Source: Campylobacter showae
GTDB lineage: Bacteria; Campylobacterota; Campylobacteria; Campylobacterales; Campylobacteraceae
DNA length: 64,000 nt
Assembly (NCBI RefSeq): GCF_900699785.1
Contig: NZ_LR535679.1
Coordinates: forward strand, 620,001 to 684,000
Direction: 5' to 3'
Shown: piece by piece, positions 53,810-62,573 of the stretch
Layout: the number at the start of each line of letters is the position of its first letter
How positions within the stretch are numbered: position 1 is the first letter of the stretch
Notes under the pieces: model-generated
Seen by the model: only the letters and a program-made list of their open reading frames with translations
What the model was told of the DNA's origin: nothing
Database searches by the model: none
Made by a program: the position numbers and the translations under genes

Positions 53810-54408
53810 ATGCATTTTATCGGTACCAACATCGGCGGGGCGTCGTCAAAGCTCGCCGTTATGGACGAGCGCGGCGAATTTTGCGAGCTATTTTTGCTGC
53901 CAAGCGGCTTTAGCGCAGTCAAGGTCGCGCGCCAGATCAAGCAAGCTTTAGAGCAAAAAGACTACGCAAAGGGCTTCGTGACGGCTACGGGCTACGGACG
54001 CGTTAGCGTAGAGTACGCGCGACTTAGCATGAGCGAAATTTTATGCCACGGGCTTGGGGCACACTTTTTATTTGAGCAAGACTGCACCGTCATCGATGTG
54101 GGCGGGCAAGACATGAAGGCGATCTGGTCGCAAATATCGCCGAGCGCTACCTTAAAATTCCATGTTCGGTGATGTATCAAAACGACGCACGCTCGGATAT
54201 CATCAAGGAATTTATCCACGAGTATCAAGCAGACGGTGTCATCGATGTCGTGCTAAGCGGCTGCCACACCTACGCGATCGAGACGAACAAGATCAAAGAG
54301 GCGAGCCGCGAAGCGGGAGCGAACTATATGTCGCTAAAGACCGATTATTCAAAACAGGACGTCGGGCAAATTCGCACGCGCTTGGAAGCGTTTATCGAGC
54401 TACTTTAA
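53810..54408 (+). pseudogene. Fused remnants of a 2-hydroxyacyl-CoA dehydratase-type activase and its HgdB-like component
   Basis: From the ATG at 53810 the protein matches the N-terminus of BadF/HgdC-type ASKHA ATPases: FIGTNIGGASSKLAVMDERG, TATGYGRVSVEYARLSMSEI, CHGLGAHFLF and VIDVGGQDMKAI. Just after this (about 54130) the coding signal changes frame and family. LVANIAERYLKIPCSV, then VVLSGCHTYAIETNKIKEAS and a C-terminal MSLKTDYSKQDVGQIRTRLE, match the C-terminus of HgdB/double-cubane components. The rest of both proteins is missing, so a deletion fused the two. The phosphate-1 motif is also degenerate (NIGG). This is clear evidence that a larger enzyme system once stood here. Confidence 0.75.
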
Positions 54409-54480
54409 TCGATGCTGTTTGAAATTTTAAAATGAAGAATTTTCTAAATTTAAAAACAAACCAAAGAAAGGAGAGGTTGC

Positions 54481-55340
54481 ATGAAATTTAAGGAGATAGA
54501 CGAATCTCGTCGCGGCTTTTTAAAGGAGCTTTGGCGGCTGCCGCCATCGCCGGACCTGAAGCGATGTTCGCTGGCTATACGCCGTTTAAGCCAGGTTCCC
54601 TGCAGGTTTGGTCGTGCGGAGGATTGTCCGAAGCATTTAACGAGCTAAACGCCATTTATGAGTCAAGAACGGGACATAATATCCAATACACCGGCGCCTT
54701 TGCGGGTGCGCTCGGAAAGTCGCTGCTAGCCTTGCAGGGCAAGACGGAGGTTTTCGGCGCCCGCGTTTTGGAGCTCTCTCAAAAACTGCGCAAGGCTGGG
54801 CTTAGCCTTCGCTTTAGACCGCTATGTTTTACCGACTACGTTTTAGTAGTGCCAAAGGGCAATCCCGCGGGCATTCGCGACTTAAAGGATTTGGCAGAGC
54901 CAGGCGTAAGGGTGATGCTGCCGCTAAGGGCATCGCCTCCTGGTAGCGGACCGGTAAAGGGAATTTTGAAAAATTCAGGTCTTACCGAGTCTGTTATGAA
55001 AAATATGGTCGCCAACGGCTCATGCGTCATCCAGATGATGTGCGATCTCGTAGATGGCAAGGGCGATGCGTCCATCATCGAAAAGCGCCTAACGACGCAC
55101 GATAGGTTTAAAGACAAGATCGAATATATGCCTATCGACGAGAAACTAATTCCGCCCGGTCCGCTTACCTTTACGCTAAATATCATGAAGTACGTAAAGG
55201 ACGAGAAGCTGGCCGACGATTTTGCGGACTTCGTCTGCTCCGTGGAGGGGCAGGAAATTTTCGAGCGACACGGCTTTACCTCCATCCATTCGGCGCGCGG
55301 GCTTGAACTCATAGAAAGGTTTGGTGTAAAAGATGTTTAG
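54481..55340 (+). pseudogene. Frameshifted Tat-exported, molybdate-like solute-binding protein
   Basis: ATG 54481 follows AAAGGAGAGG and opens MKFKEIDESRRGFLKE, a twin-arginine signal. The frame then runs off into an unrelated peptide. One extra G in the AAAGGAG run near 54524 would give a normal Ala-rich h-region ending AAAAIAGPEA, which joins the long open frame from 54531. The mature part (about 260 residues) is intact and resembles ModA/WtpA-type periplasmic binding proteins (VWSCGGLSEAFNELNAIYES, FTDYVLVVPKGNPAGI, SVEGQEIFERHGF). The single lesion may be a real mutation, a reversible slip in the G run, or a sequence error. It overlaps the next gene by 8 bases. Confidence 0.7.
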
Positions 55341-56106
55341 TATAGTAAATATGGCAAAGATGAAAAAAGTCTCTAGGCTAACTAAAATTCGTCGCTTAGT
55401 GCAGCTGATTTTTATCGGCGCGATCGGGCAATGGGCGTATTACGGAATTTTTAGATGTCCTTTTATAGTGCCTTTCGTAAACTGCCAATCCTGTCCGATC
55501 GTCACGTGCTGGGGGCGGATCGCGACCGTATTTTTCGGATTTTGGCTGTTTATACCTGTGCTGGTTATTTTCCTTGGGCGCGCGTTTTGCGGCTGGCTTT
55601 GCCCGGGCGGATTCGTAAATCAAATGCTAGGTAAATTTGCTATTTTTAAGCTTAAAATTCGCAATAAAAAGCTTAGATTTGCGCAGATAGGCATGGTTCT
55701 AGCCGTTTTGCTTAGCGCGGGCGTGTATTTTATCTACGGAAACCCCCGAGTTATGATCCCTATTCGCACCAGCGACGAGTACCTAAACGCCGTTATCATG
55801 TCCTTTAAATTTTCCGACTGGTACTGGGCGGTTCGCACTGCCGTCGTCGTAGCCCTCATCGCCGCATCCTTGATCGTCGCAAATTTATGGTGCCGCTTCG
55901 CCTGTCCTAGCGGCGGCATAATGGAGCTGTTGCGTAAAATTTCAATATTTCGCGTTTATAAAACGAGCGCCTGCGATAACTGCAACGCCTGTTTGCGCAA
56001 ATGCGAAATGGGCACGAGACCGGACGAGATGAACTGCACGAACTGCGGCGATTGTATGGATGTTTGCCACGCGGACGCCATAAAATTCGGAAGGAAAAAA
56101 GATTGA
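55333..56106 (+). CDS. NapH-like membrane-bound 4Fe-4S protein
   Basis: A 257-residue membrane protein with about four or five helices and two kinds of Cys motif. Membrane-side CGWLCPGG and CRFACPSGG are of the NapH/NosR/CcoG type. A C-terminal pair of ferredoxin motifs, CDNCNACLRKC and CTNCGDCMDVCH, binds [4Fe-4S] clusters. Such proteins pass electrons between quinol and periplasmic or cofactor-related partners. It overlaps the frameshifted binding-protein gene upstream and shares one base with the NifB-like gene downstream (TGATG). No napA or other nap gene is in view, so the partner is unclear. Confidence 0.85.
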   Translation: MFSIVNMAKMKKVSRLTKIRRLVQLIFIGAIGQWAYYGIFRCPFIVPFVNCQSCPIVTCWGRIATVFFGFWLFIPVLVIFLGRAFCGWLCPGGFVNQMLGKFAIFKLKIRNKKLRFAQIGMVLAVLLSAGVYFIYGNPRVMIPIRTSDEYLNAVIMSFKFSDWYWAVRTAVVVALIAASLIVANLWCRFACPSGGIMELLRKISIFRVYKTSACDNCNACLRKCEMGTRPDEMNCTNCGDCMDVCHADAIKFGRKKD

Positions 56107-56933
56107 TGAATTTTTATACTCGGGCATTTTTAAATAATCACCCTTGTTTTAATAAAAAAGCGTCCGCCGCCTACGGGCGCGTGCACCTTCCCGTAGCGCC
56201 GCATTGTAATATACAATGCAATTTTTGCAACCGCATCTACGACTGCGCAAACGAAAATCGCCCCGGCGTAACGGCAAAGGTGCAGAGCCCAGACGAGGCC
56301 GTAAGATACGTGGAGAATCTATTTAAATTTAGACAAGATATCTCGGTCATCGGTATCGCAGGGCCCGGAGATCCTATGTGCGATGCCGACAAGACTTTGT
56401 CTACCTTTGAAAAATGCAAAGCCCGCTTCCCTCACGCCCTGCTTTGTCTATCCACAAACGGTCTATCTTTGCCCGAGCACGTGGATGATATCGTGCGCAT
56501 CGGCGTGAGCCACGTGACGGTAACGGTCAATGCCGTAACGCCCGAAGTGGGCGGCAAAATTTATGCGTGGGTACGCCACGGAAATAGAATTTACCGCGGC
56601 GAAGAAGGCGCTAGAATTCTTCAGGCGTGCCAAGAGGAGGGTATTCGCAAACTAAAAGAAGCCCGCATGATCGTCAAAATCAATACTGTCGTAATCCCTG
56701 GCGTAAATATGGATCACGTCCCCAAAATCGCGCAAAAAGCCAAGGAGTGGCAGGCCGATATCATGAACTGTATGGCGATGATCCCCGTGCATGATACCCC
56801 TTTTGCAAATATCAAATCGCCATCAAATGAAGAAATTCGCGGCATGCGCAAGCTAATCGGTGGCTCAATGGCACAGATGACTCACTGCAGCAGGTGCCGC
56901 GCCGATGCATGCGGCAAGCTTTGCGAAGGTTAA
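56106..56933 (+). CDS. NifB-like radical SAM protein
   Basis: The 275-residue protein closely resembles the catalytic core of NifB, which builds the [Fe8S9C] precursor of nitrogenase cofactor. The N-terminus NNHPCF and RVHLPVAPHCNIQCNFCNR (radical SAM Cys 34, 38, 41) is followed by YDCANENRPGV. Further NifB motifs follow: GIAGPGDP, CLSTNGLSLPEHV, GVSHVTVTVNAV and IYAWVR. The C-terminal HCSRCRADACGKL matches the second cluster-binding region. There is no NifX-like C-terminal domain, a form known among short NifB proteins. The listed start is the ATG right after the upstream stop. No nifHDK genes are visible. Confidence 0.87.
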   Translation: MNFYTRAFLNNHPCFNKKASAAYGRVHLPVAPHCNIQCNFCNRIYDCANENRPGVTAKVQSPDEAVRYVENLFKFRQDISVIGIAGPGDPMCDADKTLSTFEKCKARFPHALLCLSTNGLSLPEHVDDIVRIGVSHVTVTVNAVTPEVGGKIYAWVRHGNRIYRGEEGARILQACQEEGIRKLKEARMIVKINTVVIPGVNMDHVPKIAQKAKEWQADIMNCMAMIPVHDTPFANIKSPSNEEIRGMRKLIGGSMAQMTHCSRCRADACGKLCEG

Positions 56934-56941
56934 GGGCTTTG

Positions 56942-57621
56942 GGTTACGGCGGATTTTGTCGGCTTTTATCGGTCTGGTAAATTTAAATTTATATCGCGGT
57001 CGCGATTTTAAAGACGAACTAATGAGCTACGACGCCGAGATGGCGAAAGTCGTCGCGGACAAACTAGGACTAAAGCCTAAATTTATCGAAGCCTCGCGGG
57101 ACGCTATGTTGGCAGCGTTTGACCCAGACAAAGCAGACACCGTGTTTAACCAGCAAGCATCACCGAAGAGCGTAAGAAAAAGTGCGACCACTCTGTGCCC
57201 TACACGAACTCATACTCGGCGATCATCGTACGCGAGGACAACGACGATATCAAGAGTTTCGACGATCTAAAGGGCAAGCGCTCCACGCACTCGGTAAATA
57301 GCATGTGGATACCGACCGTTGAAAAATACGGAGCAAAACTCGTCGTAGCCGATAACCCAAGCGACCAGATAAATCTCAAATCACCAAGCGCGCCGACGAC
57401 ATGATAGACGACGCTGCGATGTTCTACGACTACAAAAAGCACCCAAAAACCCCGATAAAGCTGATAAAAGCGGGTGAATGTCCGATGTACACGGCCGCAA
57501 TCGTGCATAAAGGTAACGCCGAGCTACTAGAAGCAATAAAAAAGCATTAAACGAGCTACGAGCCGAAGGCAAATTAAAAGAAATATCGATGAAATATTTT
57601 GATAAGGATATTTCGGAATAA
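56942..57621 (+). pseudogene. Broken polar-amino-acid-type ABC substrate-binding protein gene
   Basis: Coding pieces of a bacterial extracellular solute-binding protein family 3 lie in three frames. MSYDAEMAKVVADKLGLKP runs to about 57150, then RKKKCDHSVPYTNSYSAIIV to about 57370, then ADDMIDDAAMFYDYKKHP to about 57540. A fourth piece ends MKYFDKDISE. The last frame change coincides with an A tract (six A after T near 57535) where seven would restore the frame. The signal peptide is missing. The gene is dead with at least three frameshifts. It follows the NifB-like gene directly. Confidence 0.75.
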
Positions 57622-57920
57622 ATTTAAAAGCGGCGGGCGGGTAAATTTAAAATTTGCAAATTTAAAATTTATGTAGCCAAATTTATTTTTCAAACTATCT
57701 TTTGACTCAAATAGATTTTTTAAATACTATTTTATAATTTTTCTACATAACATAAAACAGGTATTTTGACACCAAGAAGTCGTTAAACTAAATTTAGTAA
57801 GATTATTTTTGGTTATAGGGATATTTTGCGTAAGACTCGTGCAAATTTGAATAATTCGGAAATAAATAAGCAACTTACAAAAAGTTCAAGAAACTTTTTG
57901 TAAGAGTGCCATTTTTAGCG
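57622..57920. other. Intergenic region with accA terminator hairpin
   Basis: About 300 AT-rich bases. A perfect 13-bp inverted repeat CTTACAAAAAGTT/AACTTTTTGTAAG (57874-57904, loop CAAGA) lies about 17 bases past the accA stop on the minus strand and is its likely terminator. Nothing else is recognisable. Confidence 0.55.
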
Positions 57921-58862
57921 CTATTTGCCCTCTTCAAATGCGCCTGCAGATAAGATTTTAGCTATTCTAGCATTTAAAAGCTCATCCACTTTTAGCTTTT
58001 CAAGTTTATCTAGCTCGGTTATAAAATAGCTTGCGAGGGCTTTTACGGCAGTCTCTTTATCTCTGTGAGCGCCGTTTATCGGCTCTTCTATGACGTCGTC
58101 TATCAAATTTAAGCTTTTTAGATCGTCGGCGGTTATTTTCAGCGCTTTAGTGGCTTGCTCTTGTTTTGACGGGTCGTTCCAAAGTATAGCTGCGCAACCC
58201 TCCGGCGAGATAACCGAAAAAACTGAATTTCGCATCATGGCTAGCTTGTCGGCTACGCCTATGGCTAGAGCACCGCCGCTTCCGCCTTCACCTATAACGA
58301 CGGCTATCATTGGAGTTTTTAAATTTGCAAATTCAAATAAATTTCTAGCTATCGCCTCGCTTTGACCGCGCTCCTCAGCTGCAACGCCAGGATATGCGCC
58401 CGGAGTATCTATTAAAAATAGTATCGGGAGTCCGAATTTCTCAGCCATTTTAGCTACCCGCAAAGCTTTACGGTAGCCCTCTGGATGAGGCATGCCGAAA
58501 TTTCTTTTTAGTTTATTTTTGGTTCCTCGACCCTTTTGCTCGCCTATAACGACGACTTTTTTAGAGCCTATATAGCCGATAAAGCAAACTATTGCCGCAT
58601 CGTCGCGATACGCTCTATCGCCGTGAAGCTCATAGTAATCCCTCATCATGCCTTTGATGTAATCAATAGCATACGGGCGATCCGGGTGACGAGCCAAAGC
58701 AAGGCGCTGAAACTCGTTAAGATTTTTGTAAATTTTAGCAGTTTCTTTTTCTAAATTTTTATTTAGAATTTCTACCGCATGTTCATCGCCGCGAATCCTC
58801 GCATTTGCGATATCATCATCTATTTGCTTGATACCTTGTTCAAAGTCTAGATAACTTGCCAT
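57921..58862 (-). CDS. accA: Acetyl-CoA carboxylase carboxyltransferase subunit alpha
   Basis: Transfers CO2 from carboxybiotin to acetyl-CoA, giving malonyl-CoA. The 313-residue protein has the N-terminal helical part and the crotonase-like core: [37 protein letters not shown] and the oxyanion-hole glycine run [12 protein letters not shown]. The 3' half ([11 protein letters not shown]) is typical. It follows fabF with a shared base (end of fabF at 58862). accD is not in this window. Confidence 0.96.
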   Translation of the reverse strand: MASYLDFEQGIKQIDDDIANARIRGDEHAVEILNKNLEKETAKIYKNLNEFQRLALARHPDRPYAIDYIKGMMRDYYELHGDRAYRDDAAIVCFIGYIGSKKVVVIGEQKGRGTKNKLKRNFGMPHPEGYRKALRVAKMAEKFGLPILFLIDTPGAYPGVAAEERGQSEAIARNLFEFANLKTPMIAVVIGEGGSGGALAIGVADKLAMMRNSVFSVISPEGCAAILWNDPSKQEQATKALKITADDLKSLNLIDDVIEEPINGAHRDKETAVKALASYFITELDKLEKLKVDELLNARIAKILSAGAFEEGK

Positions 58863-60070
58863 TATATCTTCTTAAATATAATAGAGCCATTCGTACCGCC
58901 GAATCCAAAAGAGTTACTCATAACGGCGTTTAGCTCAGCTTTTCTAGCCACGTTTGGCACATAGTCTAGATCGCACTCCTCGTCTTTGGTTGCGTAGTTG
59001 ATAGTAGGCGGTATAAGGCCTTCTTGCATAGCCATTATGGATACGACGGCCTCTATCGCGCCAGCCGCACCAAGGCAGTGTCCCGTTTGCCCCTTAGTAG
59101 AGCTAACCGGAGGTACATTGCCGCCAAAAAGAGCTTTAAGGGCTGCAGTTTCGTTTTTATCATTTGTCGGCGTCGAGGTGCCGTGTGCATTGATGTAGTC
59201 GATCTGCAAATTTCCAGCCATTTTCAAGGCTTTTTTCATCGCAGAAAGCGGTCCTTCAAGTGAAGGCGAAGTTATGTGATACGCATCGCCGCTCTCGCCA
59301 AACCCTACTATCTCGGCATAAATTTTAGCCCCTCTAGCCTTAGCGCTTTCATACTCTTCAAGTACGAGCGCGCCGCTTCCTTCACCCATTACAAAGCCGT
59401 CTCTGTCTTTATCAAAAGGCCTTGATGCCGTGTGCGGATCGTCGTTTCTAGTAGAAAGCGCCTTCATAGCCGCAAATCCGCCGATGCCTACGCCGCAAAC
59501 CGTAGACTCGGAGCCTACGACTAGCATTTTTTGCGCTTCATCGACCATAATGGTTTTAGCCGCTTCGATGATGGCGTGAGTAGATGCCGCACATGCCGTT
59601 ACGCTAGAGATATTGGGCCCTTTTAAGCCGTGCTCTATCGAAACTATGCCACCAAGCATATTCACTAGCGCAGAAGGTATAAAAAACGGAGAAATTCGTC
59701 TTGAGCCTTTTTCAAGCAAGATATTAGAGTTTTTTTCGATATTAGGCAAGCCGCCTATGCCGGCAGCCGAGCTAACGCCGAAATTTTCAGCGTCGAATTC
59801 GCCGAAATTTGCATCAGCCATGGCCTCTTTAGCAGCCTTTAATCCAAGCTGGATAAATCTATCGACTTTTTTGACCTCTTTAGCGTCCATCACGCTAAGC
59901 GGGTCAAAGTCCGTTATCTCGGCAGCAATCTGAACTGGAAAATCGCTCGCGTCAAAAGAGGTTATCTTTTTTACGCCGGTTTTACCTTCGCAGATAGCCT
60001 TAAATGAACTATCTTTGTCGAGCCCTAAAGCGTTGATCATCCCAATCCCGGTTACTACGACTCTTTTCAA
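58862..60070 (-). CDS. fabF: 3-oxoacyl-[ACP] synthase II
   Basis: The elongating condensing enzyme of type II fatty acid synthesis. The 402-residue thiolase fold has the catalytic Cys in [14 protein letters not shown] (about residue 164) and two active-site His ([15 protein letters not shown] and [12 protein letters not shown]). The C-terminal [13 protein letters not shown] is the usual end. It lies between acpP and accA in one operon. The gap to acpP is 19 bases. Confidence 0.97.
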   Translation of the reverse strand: MKRVVVTGIGMINALGLDKDSSFKAICEGKTGVKKITSFDASDFPVQIAAEITDFDPLSVMDAKEVKKVDRFIQLGLKAAKEAMADANFGEFDAENFGVSSAAGIGGLPNIEKNSNILLEKGSRRISPFFIPSALVNMLGGIVSIEHGLKGPNISSVTACAASTHAIIEAAKTIMVDEAQKMLVVGSESTVCGVGIGGFAAMKALSTRNDDPHTASRPFDKDRDGFVMGEGSGALVLEEYESAKARGAKIYAEIVGFGESGDAYHITSPSLEGPLSAMKKALKMAGNLQIDYINAHGTSTPTNDKNETAALKALFGGNVPPVSSTKGQTGHCLGAAGAIEAVVSIMAMQEGLIPPTINYATKDEECDLDYVPNVARKAELNAVMSNSFGFGGTNGSIIFKKI

Positions 60071-60089
60071 GATCTCTCCTTACAAAAAC

Positions 60090-60323
60090 TTATTTGTTTA
60101 GTTTCTCGATGTAGCTTACGACGTCGTTTATAGTGATCAGCTTTTCAGCGTCGCTATCAGGTATCTCTACCTCAAATTTCTCCTCAAGAGCCATAACTAG
60201 CTCAACCACGTCAAGCGAGTCTGCGCCTAGATCCTCGATAATCTTAGACTCAAGTTTTACTGCATCCGGAGCCACGCTTAGTTGCTCAACTACTACGTCT
60301 CTTACGTCATCAAATATTGCCAT
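60090..60323 (-). CDS. acpP: Acyl carrier protein
   Basis: The 77-residue acidic carrier of growing acyl chains. The phosphopantetheine attachment Ser is in [12 protein letters not shown] (about residue 38). The helical pattern and the N-terminal region with [13 protein letters not shown] are typical. AAGAA precedes the ATG. It is encoded between fabG and fabF. Confidence 0.97.
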   Translation of the reverse strand: MAIFDDVRDVVVEQLSVAPDAVKLESKIIEDLGADSLDVVELVMALEEKFEVEIPDSDAEKLITINDVVSYIEKLNK

Positions 60324-60403
60324 TTTCTTCTCCTAAAAATAAAAATTTCGTGATTTTAATATATTTTAGCTTAAACTTTCGCAAAAACGTAAAATTTACG
60401 CGC

Positions 60404-61147
60404 TTACATATATAGTCCGCCGTTGATCTTTAGCGTCTCGCCCGTGACATAGCTGGCGTGATCGCTTAGCAAAAACGCCACGGCTTCGGCCACTTCGCTA
60501 GCGCTTCCGAATCGCTTTAGCGGGATGTTGTCGCTGTAAGTTTTTTTGATCTCGTCACTTAGCTCGCTCGTCATATCCGTCTCGATAAAGCCTGGAGTTA
60601 CGCAGTTGAAACGAATATTTCTCCCCGCACCCTCTTTGGCGAAGCTTTTGTTCATCGCGATCATTCCGCCCTTGCTTGCAGCGTAGTTTGCCTGCCCGGC
60701 ATTGCCCATCTCGCCCACGATCGAGGCTACGTTTACGACGGCGCCGAAGCGTTTTTTGCTCATTACTTTTAGCGCCTCGCGGCATCCGATAAAGGCCGAG
60801 GTCAAATTTGCGCCTATCACGCTAGTAAAATCTTCCGTCTTCATGCGAAGCGCGAGCTTGTCGTTCGTGATACCGGCGTTATTTACGAGGTAGCTTAGCT
60901 CGCTGTCGGCGTCCGCGATCAAATTTATAGCTTTTATAAACTCATCCTCGTCCGTAGCGTCAAATTTAACCACCGCGGCCTGTCCGCCGTTTGCTACGAT
61001 CTCAGCTTGCAATGCATCGGCGATTTCGGGCTTTGAGCGATAGTTTATCCAGACTTTTAGTCCCATTTGCGCCAGGGTTTTGGCTATCTGCGCGCCGATA
61101 CCGCGGCTAGCTCCCGTGATTAGCACGTTTTTTCCGCTAAATTTCAT
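60404..61147 (-). CDS. fabG: 3-oxoacyl-[ACP] reductase
   Basis: NADPH-dependent reductase of the fatty acid cycle. The 247-residue short-chain dehydrogenase has the nucleotide loop VLITGASRGIGAQIA, the NAG strand (LVNNAGIT), the catalytic Ser-Tyr-Lys (VASIVGEMGNAGQANYAASKGG) and the C-terminal YVTGETLKINGGLYM. It is the first gene of the fabG-acpP-fabF-accA operon. AGGAG precedes the ATG. Confidence 0.96.
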   Translation of the reverse strand: MKFSGKNVLITGASRGIGAQIAKTLAQMGLKVWINYRSKPEIADALQAEIVANGGQAAVVKFDATDEDEFIKAINLIADADSELSYLVNNAGITNDKLALRMKTEDFTSVIGANLTSAFIGCREALKVMSKKRFGAVVNVASIVGEMGNAGQANYAASKGGMIAMNKSFAKEGAGRNIRFNCVTPGFIETDMTSELSDEIKKTYSDNIPLKRFGSASEVAEAVAFLLSDHASYVTGETLKINGGLYM

Positions 61148-61245
61148 TTTTTCTCCTTGATTTTAAATTTGACCCGCATTTTATCAGACGAAAGCTAAAA
61201 AACCGATTTCTCGGCGCAAAACCCGCTGGCGTAAATTTTAGCCAG

Positions 61246-61605
61246 CTATCTTGTAAGCTCAAAGCTAAGATCGATCAGATCCTCCACCTGCTCGGGCGCG
61301 ATTTTGGAGCTTAAATTTACGCTGATCCAGTGCTTTTTATTCATATGATATGCGGGCAAAATTTGATCTGCGTCGCGCAGGATCGCCGCAAGATCGGGCT
61401 TACATTTTAGATTTAGGATTTCTAGCGCCTCTGTGCTTTTAAGCCCTAGCTTGCCGCCGTCCACGCGCATAAAAACGGCGAACCATTTTTGATTTTTCGC
61501 GTGGCGAAACACGGCAAATTCCGGGTGTTTGTCAAATATCCGCTCGCCCTGAGCGCCGAATTTCTCCTCGATGTAGCTAAAAATCCGCTTCCGTGCGGGC
61601 ATCAT
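61246..61605 (-). CDS. MmcQ/YjbR-family protein
   Basis: A 119-residue protein of the MmcQ/YjbR family (CyaY-like fold, DNA-binding suggested for some members). Typical features are a KHPEFAVFRHAKNQKWFAVFMRV core, LNLKCKPDLAAIL and MNKKHWISVNLSS. The start ATG overlaps the tag stop (ATGA) with AGGAGG just upstream, so translation is coupled to tag. The function is unknown. Confidence 0.85.
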   Translation of the reverse strand: MMPARKRIFSYIEEKFGAQGERIFDKHPEFAVFRHAKNQKWFAVFMRVDGGKLGLKSTEALEILNLKCKPDLAAILRDADQILPAYHMNKKHWISVNLSSKIAPEQVEDLIDLSFELTR

Positions 61606-62204
61606 CTGCCTCCTTTGCAAAAGCAGGCGTCCAGATGATCGTCCACTACGCCCGCGCTTTGCAAAAACGCATAGACGCTCGTAGGCCCCAGAAATTTAAA
61701 CCCGCGCTTTTTCATCTCTTTTGCAACGAAGTCGGCAAGCGGCGTGGTGGCGGGGATCTGCTTTATATTTTCGTAGTGATTTATGATGGGTTTGCCCTCA
61801 AATTTGGGATCAAATTTAGGCAAAAGATAGCCCCAAAGATAGTCGTAAAAGCTGCCAAACTCGCTTGCGACGGCGAGGAATGCGCGGGCGTTTGCGGCAA
61901 GCGAGTTTAGCTTCAGGCGGTTTCTGATGAGTGCAGGGTTTTGCATAAATTTTGCCGTCTGCTCCTCGCCGTAGAGCGAAATTTTATGCGCGTCAAATCC
62001 GTCAAACGCCGCCCGCATCGCCTCGCGCTTAAGCAGCACGGCATGCCACGAGATGCCCGCTTGAAAGCCCTCCAGCACGATGAGCTCGAAAAATTTCGCA
62101 TCGTCTTTTATGAGTTTACCCCACTCCTCGTCGTGATATACGCGCTCCAGCTCGCTTTTCTCTGCCCAGTCGCAGCGGATTTTAGGTTTTTGAGTATTTT
62201 GCAA
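61602..62204 (-). CDS. tag: DNA-3-methyladenine glycosylase I
   Basis: Removes 3-methyladenine from alkylated DNA by base excision. The 200-residue helical protein begins RCDWAEKSELERVYHDEEWG, with the family's zinc-binding Cys. It contains ELIVLEGFQAGISWHAVLLKR and FLGPTSVYAFLQSAGVVDDH with terminal HLDACF. The zinc ligands (Cys and His) are preserved. It overlaps the MmcQ/YjbR gene by 4 bases. Confidence 0.94.
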   Translation of the reverse strand: MQNTQKPKIRCDWAEKSELERVYHDEEWGKLIKDDAKFFELIVLEGFQAGISWHAVLLKREAMRAAFDGFDAHKISLYGEEQTAKFMQNPALIRNRLKLNSLAANARAFLAVASEFGSFYDYLWGYLLPKFDPKFEGKPIINHYENIKQIPATTPLADFVAKEMKKRGFKFLGPTSVYAFLQSAGVVDDHLDACFCKGGR

Positions 62205-62423
62205 ATTTGACCCCTTGTTCGTATAAATTTGAGAGATTGTAGCGAAATTTGGGTTAAGAAAGATGGTGGAAAATCAAATTTTACTCGGCAAAATTTGATT
62301 TAAAAATTCGGTAAATTTGAAAGTGATTGAAACCGTTTTTACAAAATTTAAAAGCACCGCAAGCCGAATTCTCGAAATTGAATCTTAAATTTGGCTTGCG
62401 ATACGAAATAGTATTTGCGAGTA
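62205..62423. other. Intergenic region upstream of tag
   Basis: AT-rich spacer containing the second copy of a 21-base repeat (62303-62323, first copy 22953-22973). No gene is recognised. Confidence 0.35.
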
Positions 62424-62562
62424 TTTTGAGATGGATTTGAATGTTGTGCGGAAAATTTTGTCCAAGATAGAACACGCGGTTCATCGTAGGACAAAATTTT
62501 CAAACTCATTCAAAACCAGCGAAGCGACGCCTTGGGCGTGGTTTCTGTAAAGACGCTCAAAA
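62424..62562 (-). repeat. Structured intergenic repeat, copy B (three nested stems plus an inserted hairpin)
   Basis: Homologue of the element at 9310-9409. Outer arms are TTTTGAG (62424-62430) and CTCAAAA (62556-62562), middle arms TTTGAATG (62436-62443) and CATTCAAA (62507-62514), inner arms GAAAATTTTGTCC (62451-62463) and its complement (62489-62501). Single-stranded AATGTTGTG and CAAGA are shared with copy A. A 36-base hairpin insertion lies between the middle and outer right arms. It ends 12 bases short of the flavoprotein gene's stop codon. Confidence 0.7.
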
Positions 62563-62573
62563 GACGCCGCAAA

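Noticed and set aside
55333..56106. Calling the ferredoxin napH
   Set aside because: No other nap genes are nearby and the partner is unclear, so only NapH-like is supported.
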